Below are positions 57,777-64,000 of a stretch of DNA of 64,000 nt, one piece after another; position 1 is the first letter of the stretch, and each line of letters starts with the position of its first letter. Under the pieces are notes generated by a model. The model was given only the letters and a program-made list of their open reading frames with translations, made no database searches and was not told the origin of the DNA. Source of the DNA: Isoetes taiwanensis (lineage: Eukaryota; Streptophyta; Lycopodiopsida; Isoetales; Isoetaceae); NCBI GenBank assembly GCA_021234155.1, contig JAJEKV010000144.1, positions 1,302,001 through 1,366,000 on the forward strand. The letters run 5' to 3'. The position numbers were made by a program, and so were the translations under genes.

Positions 57777-60244
57777 TGTGACGAGCCTGCCGAGTTGACC
57801 CTCTAGGCAACTCGGGATCTTGTCAATACTACGCTAATTCTAGGTTGGTAAGACAAACAATTGAATATGGTGAAGAATTGAATCTTCCTCTTGCAATGCC
57901 TAAATTGCACACTCAAAACTCAATGAGCAAATACTTGATATCTCAATATAATCGATAACATTAACATCCAAAGAATCCATATTCTCAATGGTTACAAAGA
58001 TCCATGTTAGCAACTCAATCCTAGAAGCTTCTCGCCCATCCATGAGCCACAACAAATACTGGTGCCATCGCCTTTGCTCTTTCACCGCACATGCACTCAC
58101 CGGGGTTAGTCCTCGTGACTAAGTGGGGATCCCCGGCTGCCTCGCATGCATGGAAATACTCGAATCTTGGATAGCAAACATAACAATTCAAAGACATAAG
58201 AACCTATGGTGCAACGCTAGACTATGACAATAAAGAAAACATCATGAACATCAAGAGCAAAGAACATAACCGTGAGTACCAAACCATCATAAACAAACTC
58301 CGGGACAATGGGTAGCTCAGCCCGACCTACATACAGGGCCCGTTAGCGGAGATGTTGCCCAGCCCCCGACTTACATTCCAAGCCCCAGAAAGGGTGGTGG
58401 GGTGAACCTCATATCGATACCCTCTCAATTTTACGCCCGCACCGGAGGACCTCTTACCATGGAGTCACAAGAGTTGACGTAGCCTCCCCGATCGTGGAAA
58501 CTACGCCCCGGTGTCATAGAGCACAAGAACCACGAGAATCACAGATGAACATGAGCATGCCGAGCAACCTAGGCCACCAGAACCTAGAAGTCCGACCCCT
58601 GAGGTTCCAATAGACATAATCAAATACCTAGAGACAACAAAGAGCAATGCAAAGACCATGACATGTGAGGTTCATTACAATATTTATTAAACATGTGCCT
58701 AGATCATACTCTTAGCCCTTGTCGAGGTTGCCCATACAACCTCACCATGCCAAGTAGCTAACTCATTGGTGAAGATCATGATCACAATACAAACATGTGG
58801 AGGAAGTTCACGAGCCCCGACCGTTGTCATTGATGTAGCTTCAATACCTATATACGTTCTTGATCAAGGAAAGATACTAACATCTTCTATAATGCAAAAC
58901 TTACCTCGAAACCATCTTCCCATGAGGAATACAACGTTCCATAACGTTTATACTTTGAATCCATTAGCTATGATGCTCTTGATAAAATACAATGCAACAA
59001 CTTGAAAACTTACGATTCACGACTTTCGGACTAGATGTACTTCATGCTATAGTCACATTCGTAAACCCCCAAGCTTCACATGGCTCTCCTTGTACCAATG
59101 TGGACCCGTCTCAATCTCAATAATCCTTGATGTCGATGACCGCTTATTCCTATTTCAAGATCCACATGCGAACTTGATGTTTGAAATCCTTGATGCCGAG
59201 GGGTCGTTGACGCTCTACATCTGTGCTAGACTACTTTTCAGCATTAGCCCCATCTCCATGAGCTAAGAAAGATACTTTATCCCAAACCTTAGAATTTTAC
59301 CATAGTTAGACAATTATCAAACAATGCATATTCTTACTATTATGATTATTCTCGCTTTCGGCTCTTCATGCTCCAGATCTCCTCTGTCGCTAAGCTCGAA
59401 TGCAGCCCAATTCCATCTATGAGGACTTAGCTTCATACTAGGACATGCAAATAAATTGAGAAAGGCAGCAAATACAAGACCAACAAAATAAAGCACAAAA
59501 CCAAAATGACAAAAACATAACATGAACACAAAATGGCGTTGGAGAGCTCTCGGTGCTTGAATTTGGATCCAATCTAATTCCGCCTTTTTTTTAAAGTTTC
59601 CATGTTGAATCGGTGCTCTTCATGTAATATTCAGCCATTCTTGACTTAAAATCAGCCTTACAGGGATGTTTCCAATCATTGATTTTCTTCTCTAGCCTTA
59701 TGAGTCTCCAACAAATTCATAATCTATCATATTTGCATGCAAAAATCATGTGCGCAGACTAATCATGGCAGCTCATAGCACACCTCAATTGATCAAAAGC
59801 AAAACCCCACCTGATAATTTCTTTCCACATAGACCTCTGGACCCCTTGTAATTGATTAGCCTCCAAAAGATCGTCTTCTAGCTCCAAGAAGCAAACTGCA
59901 GAAGAATAGGCATAGTGCAGTCAATTCTGACTCAGCATCACTATTTCTGTCATAACTTTTGCATACGGATGAGTTTTGGCTTGATCAGACCCATTCCGGA
60001 AAGCTTACTTAAAGACCTTTCCAACAAAAGAAAAATCACCTGAAAAGGATCTCGGGTTGCCGAGATATGATGCTTCAAACTTCGGGCTCCAAAACTGCCC
60101 AGAATTGCTCCCTACCTTCATGCTCTGCAACAATCCTTTCTCCAAAGAGACAAAACCCTAATCTCATGCTGCATATATGCCATGAATATGTATATACATA
60201 CATAAATAGGTATATTGACCCATTAGGTGGCCAGGACCGTTACA
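57777..60244 (-). repeat. LTR 3 of the non-autonomous element
   Basis: 2468 bp, TGTGACGAGCC to CCGTTACA. It is followed by the TATGC target duplication. Confidence 0.9.
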
Positions 60245-60746
60245 TATGCTAGTAATAGGAGGAGCTTTTGGTTAGCAATTGGACCACCCCTAGTGGGCAG
60301 GCCAGCATGATCTTTTGCATTGTTGGAAGATGGAGCATTGAGTCCCCTAGTACATATATGGAACAGGGACTTAATCTTCTGTAGTACGATGCTGCAGGAT
60401 GGATTCTAGCCAAGTAAACGCGCGGAATGATAGTTGCTTCCAATGCTCTTTCAATTGCTTGTATTTTACGGTGGTGAGCTTCAAATGGTCGCAGCTGCAG
60501 ATTACACATTGACCTCAATCTTTGTTCAGGTAAGGAAGGTCTATATCAGTTTGTAGACTCTGATTTTGGAATGTTGGATGAGCTACTAATGAATATCTGG
60601 TAGACCATTGTACTTAAATATTTTCTATGTGGCCTATTGTGGAGCCTAATCCAATAAGGTCGTGTACCTTGTTTTTACTATCAATAGAAAATAAAAAAAG
60701 CTTGCCTAAAAAAAAAAAAAAAAAAAAAAAAAGTTTTGAACAGTGA

Positions 60747-61384
60747 CACGTGGGAAGAAAGAAAAAGGGGTGGGAAAAATAATTCAAGAAAATGGAGAAA
60801 AGAAACTGAAAGGGGGAAGCTTAATGGATCTAAATCAATTCTATCACTAAGAGATCGAAGCAACCATCCACATTGTCCCAGATCTACGTCATTGTATAAT
60901 TTAACTGTCAATTTTGTGTCTGTCCAATCACAGTTTACTCGAAAAATAGCAGTAGCTTCTGTGTTTTTGTTCCCAATGAATTCCTCTAACCAAGATTGAA
61001 TGATTTCAACCTCAAATTCTTCACATCTCGGCACAAATGCGTATTCCGAATGGAAATTTTCCTCTGAGAACAATTTACGTGTAGCCGAGATTGCCAAAGT
61101 GGAGTAGCAGATCCTCTTAAATGGCCACAAGTTAATCTGCCTCTGTCTTGGAGAATTACAAAGAAATTTGCATCCATCTGTAGATTATTTGACAGGAATT
61201 CATATGGCAGCAACCTCGGATTGCTAGCCCTTATAGGGCTAGCAGGGATTTCGATTGAATTGGATTCTAGAGAAGCAGATTTTTCAAAAAATAGGCAAGA
61301 AAGTGGTGCAAACTGAAAAATTCACTAAAGGACAAAGTTTCCAAGAAAATTGGCGCTTAGTAACACCATCACCTAAAATAGGCC
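60747..61384. other. Unassigned sequence between retroposon and gypsy element
   Basis: A minus-strand frame (61130-60733) is open for over 130 codons but unrecognised. By position it could be the 5' part of the LINE (5' UTR or ORF1 N-terminus). A hairpin with 9-bp arms (TGCTAGCCC, loop TTATA) lies at 61222-61244. Confidence 0.35.
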
Positions 61385-63570
61385 AGGGTTTAACTCAAGA
61401 ACACTTCAACATCTAAAGCAAGTGCTTAAAGTGTTGCGATCCAACAAGTTGTATGCCAAAATCTCTAAGTGTGATTTCCTCAAGCAAAGGATTGCTTATT
61501 TGGGTCACATTTTGTCGTGGGAGGAAGTGTCTCCAGACCCTGGCAAAGTACGAACAGTACAAGAATGGACTCAATCTGAGAATGTTCATGAGTCGAGGAG
61601 TTTTCTAGGTTGGCTACCTACTACCGAAAATTTGTGTCTAAGTTTTCTAAGGTAGTAGCCCCGCTCACCGATCTTTTGAGAAAAAAATCAAAAGTATGTG
61701 TGGGGTCAAGCTCAACAAAAGACCTTTGAAAGGATTAAAAGTCTTTTGGTGGGTAGTCCAGTACTGAAGGTACCTGATCTCTATGAGTCATTTGAGGTAT
61801 ACACGGATGCTTATGGGATAGCTCTGGGAGCTGTGCTTATGCAACAAGGTCATGTTAATGCATATGAAAGCCGCAAGCTTAATCAAGCAGAATGGAATTA
61901 TGCGACATATGAGCAAGCACTATTAGCTATAGTTCATGCATTGAAGACGTGGCGGCACTACTTGAGATGTGGTACCAGTAAAGAGCCGCGCAAGTTTGTG
62001 GTATATACTGACCACAAGCTTCTGAGATTTTTGCAGAGCCAAGCTGAGATTAGCCCTAGGCAAGCTAGGTGGCTTGACTTTTTGTATGAGTTCCATTTTA
62101 GTATTGAGCATACCCCTGGAAAGGATAATCTGGTTGCAGATGCCTTATCCAGGATTAAGCATTTGAATACTTTGATGGTAGGGGAGAATGATCTCTTCCA
62201 AAGGATTATAGTGGCATGTCAAGAGGATAAGCAACAACCCGTAGTAACCAAGTTTGGGGATTGGTGGACTGAATAAGATGGGTTGCATTTTTATAAATTA
62301 AGGATTTATGTTCCATTGCATGCTAATCTTTGAGAATTGACATTATGTGACCATCATGAAACCCCACAAGCCGGGGCATGGGGGTGAGTGGAAGATGTAT
62401 GAGTTGGTCAAGTGCCACTACTACTGACTAGGCATGAAGGAACAAGTCCAGGACTTGGTTTCACATTGCTTGACATGTCAAGCTGTTAAAGCTGACCATG
62501 GTCGTACCTCGGGACTATTGCAACCTATACCTATACCATTGCAAAGATGGGAGTGTATAAGTATGGGCTTTAAAGTCGCTTTGTCTAGAACCATAAGGCA
62601 AAACACTCAGGTGTGAGTGATTGTTGATTATCTAACTAAGTACGCCAGATTTATGGCCTTAAAGGAAGATGCTACGGGTCCAGATGTAGCAATTACATAT
62701 ATGAGATATGTTTTTCCTATTTTTGGTTTGTCTTTATCTATCATAAGTGATAGGGATATCAAGTTTATGGGTCACTTTTGGAAGGACCTTATGAAAGGCC
62801 TTAAGGTGCGACTAAGAATGAGCAGTGGTAACCACCCGCAAAGGGATGGTCAAACTGAGAAAATCAACATGATCCTGGAGGATATATTGAGGAGCTTTGT
62901 CCATGAACGACAAACTCGTTGAGAAGAGTATTTTTCTTACCTAGAGTTTGCATATAACAACAGCCATCATACGGGGATTAAGATGATTCCCTTTGTTGCT
63001 ATGATGGGGCGAAATCCCAGAATTTATGCCGGTATGCATAAGTATCTAAAGATAGATGTCGTCGTGAATATGTCGGATGACATGAATGCAATTTTGCTTC
63101 AGTATCGACAAAACTTGCGTAGAGCGCAAGATTGTGCTCAAGTTTATGCTGATAAGCACAGACGTGATGTTACCTATGAGGAAGGTGACTATGTGTTCTT
63201 AAGGGCTGTGTATCCTTCATCATTACGAATCAACACCCTTAAACCATTGGTTAAAAGGCGAGTGCCCAAGTTAACCTGAGATATGCCGGACCTTTTAAAA
63301 TTGTTAAAGGGTTAGGTACCACAACTTATGAGTTGGCGTTACCACAGGATATTGAGTGAACCACTAGTGTTAAACTCCACTGTAACACCCAAATGGATTG
63401 TAGATACTCGTGTCCAGCAATTGCGTAATCGAGATGAAAAATATCTTCAGATTCAGGTTTTATTTCAGATAATGAAGAAGCAAAATTACAGTCACCTTCA
63501 TTTTCTTCTCCAATATGATTTCTACGTCCATGGCGATTCTCGCATTACCCCCGACCCTTACGCGTGACAC
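61385..63570 (+). pseudogene. Ty3/gypsy pol: RT end, RNase H, integrase (5'-truncated, frames broken)
   Basis: It starts inside RT after the catalytic motif: LQHLKQVLKVLRSNKLYAKI then SKCDFLKQRIAYLGHILS (61.40-61.51 kb). RNase H follows (61698-62276) with YTDAYGIALGAVL, SRKLNQAEWNYATYEQALLA, YTDHKLLRFL and NLVADALSR. The integrase zinc region has MKEQVQDLVSHCLTCQ (62434). The core has IVDYLTKYARFMALKEDA, ISDRDIKFMGHFWKDLM and HPQRDGQTEKINMILED (62617-62900), so D, D and E are present. AYNNSHHTGIKMIPF..MMGRNPR and a C-terminal part (YEEGDYVFLR) follow. The end (PKWIVDTRVQQLRNRDEKYL) may be a chromodomain start or linker. Single stops or slips break it at 61.65, 62.28, 62.92 and 63.28 kb. Gag, protease and most of RT are absent on the left. 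Confidence 0.85.
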
Positions 63571-64000
63571 AACGTATGCCATTCACCCTTTGGTTGTGAC
63601 CTTTATTCAGTAGTGTCACCAATCCATTTACTCCTTTAGGTTCATTAACCGTCTTGTGACTTCTAAGCCGCTATTATATGGCCCTATGTTGTTAACCCAC
63701 ATATCATTGAAGGTTATGATTCAACGTTGTCCTACATCCTAGAAATGTTAGTCATGACCTTTCTCATCATGACGTTATGCCGTTGTTGTGGCATTCCAAA
63801 TGAATTGGCATCCTCATTTAAGCCATAGTCATGGCCTAAGTTAGCGATCGAGCTTTCATATGAATCGTAAAGTTACTTGGAGTCATCAAGGTGCACGCCT
63901 TGGATTTTGTGAGCCTTCCTACAATACCTACGTTTGATATAACCCGGGCTTGTATCGATGTTCGAGCCCTCAGATATTCTAACTTACACCTCCATGTAAC
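63571..64000. other. 3' region of the gypsy element, running off the window
   Basis: No coding sequence. It is probably the 3' untranslated region or the start of the 3' LTR. No LTR border can be set without the second copy. Confidence 0.4.

Larger units (their letters stand above)
52104..60244 (-). mobile_element. Non-autonomous LTR retrotransposon array: three LTRs, two short internal regions
   Basis: Direct TATGC repeats (52099-52103 and 60245-60249) flank an array of three LTRs of about 2.45 kb separated by two 390-bp internal regions. On the minus strand, the LTR starts TGTAACGGTCC and ends GGCTCGTCACA. Each internal region starts with TTGGTATCAGAGC (initiator-Met tRNA primer site) and ends with the purine-rich AGAAGGGGAGAC. 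No gag or pol domain exists, so proteins must come from another element. One target duplication for the whole array points to insertion as a tandem or to later unequal recombination. Confidence 0.9.
51543..60731 (+). mobile_element. Retroposed sequence with poly(A) tail, split by an LTR element
   Basis: A 15-bp direct repeat, AGTTTTGAACAGTGA, lies at 51528-51542 and 60732-60746. The second copy directly follows a run of about 25 A (60708-60732). Without the LTR element inside it, about 1.04 kb remains (51543-52103 and 60250-60731). A poly(A) tail plus long target duplication is the mark of LINE-machinery insertion. The body shows no reverse-transcriptase motif and only short open frames. It could be a 5'-truncated LINE 3' region, a SINE-like unit or a processed transcript. 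Confidence 0.8.

Noticed and set aside
52231-59529. Repeated 60-110-codon frames in the 52-60 kb region as genes
   Set aside because: They recur in all three LTRs with different breaks and match no protein family. They are LTR sequence.

Overview
This is nuclear DNA from a land plant with a large, transposon-rich genome. Several plant-type elements support this: a Ty1/copia element and an LTR element with initiator-Met tRNA primer sites, an L1-like LINE with a DUF4283-like ORF1, an En/Spm (CACTA) element with a TNP2 transposase, and Helitrons with CTAG ends. A PPR fragment and a plant-type tRNA (uracil-5-)-methyltransferase fragment fit as well. A fern, lycophyte or other large-genome plant is plausible, but the species cannot be fixed from the sequence. 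I see no intact host gene, no RNA gene and no CRISPR array. Nearly all of the recognisable sequence is transposable elements inserted into one another.

Layout. 1-1.9 kb: unassigned. 1.9-8.4 kb: Helitrons, one nested in another (4306-7556 inside 1892-8301), with a further Helitron 5' end at 8302. 8.4-9.1 kb: a purine-only tract. 9.55-51.5 kb, minus strand: an L1-like LINE whose parts are pushed apart by later insertions. The largest is a CACTA element (12776-48674, AAA target duplication) inserted in the LINE endonuclease. The CACTA carries a minus-strand TNP2-type transposase (14.1-37.8 kb), a divergent plus-strand TnpA-like gene (39.0-42.0 kb) and a transduplicated host gene fragment (TRM2/TrmA-type RNA methyltransferase, 45.7-47.6 kb). 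Its transposase is split by a tandem Ty1/copia element (21497-36770). The second copia copy is split again by two head-to-tail Helitrons (29176-33300 and 33301-35798). Another Helitron (42343-45252) lies between the TnpA gene and the captured gene.

48.7-64 kb: LINE ORF1 and the start of ORF2, holding a 240-bp hAT-like MITE (48940-49179; a sister copy is at 32161-32399). Then comes a poly(A)-tailed retroposed sequence (51543-60731, 15-bp target duplication). It is itself split by a non-autonomous LTR retrotransposon (52104-60244, TATGC target duplication) made of three 2.45-kb LTRs and two 390-bp internal regions. The window ends in Ty3/gypsy pol (61385-63570).

Relative ages follow from the nesting: LINE, then CACTA, then copia, then the Helitron pair; and LINE, then retroposon, then LTR element. 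Differences between repeat copies fall very often on CAG/CTG trinucleotides and are often indels. This looks like consensus error at CHG-methylated cytosines, so many of the broken frames reported here may not be real.
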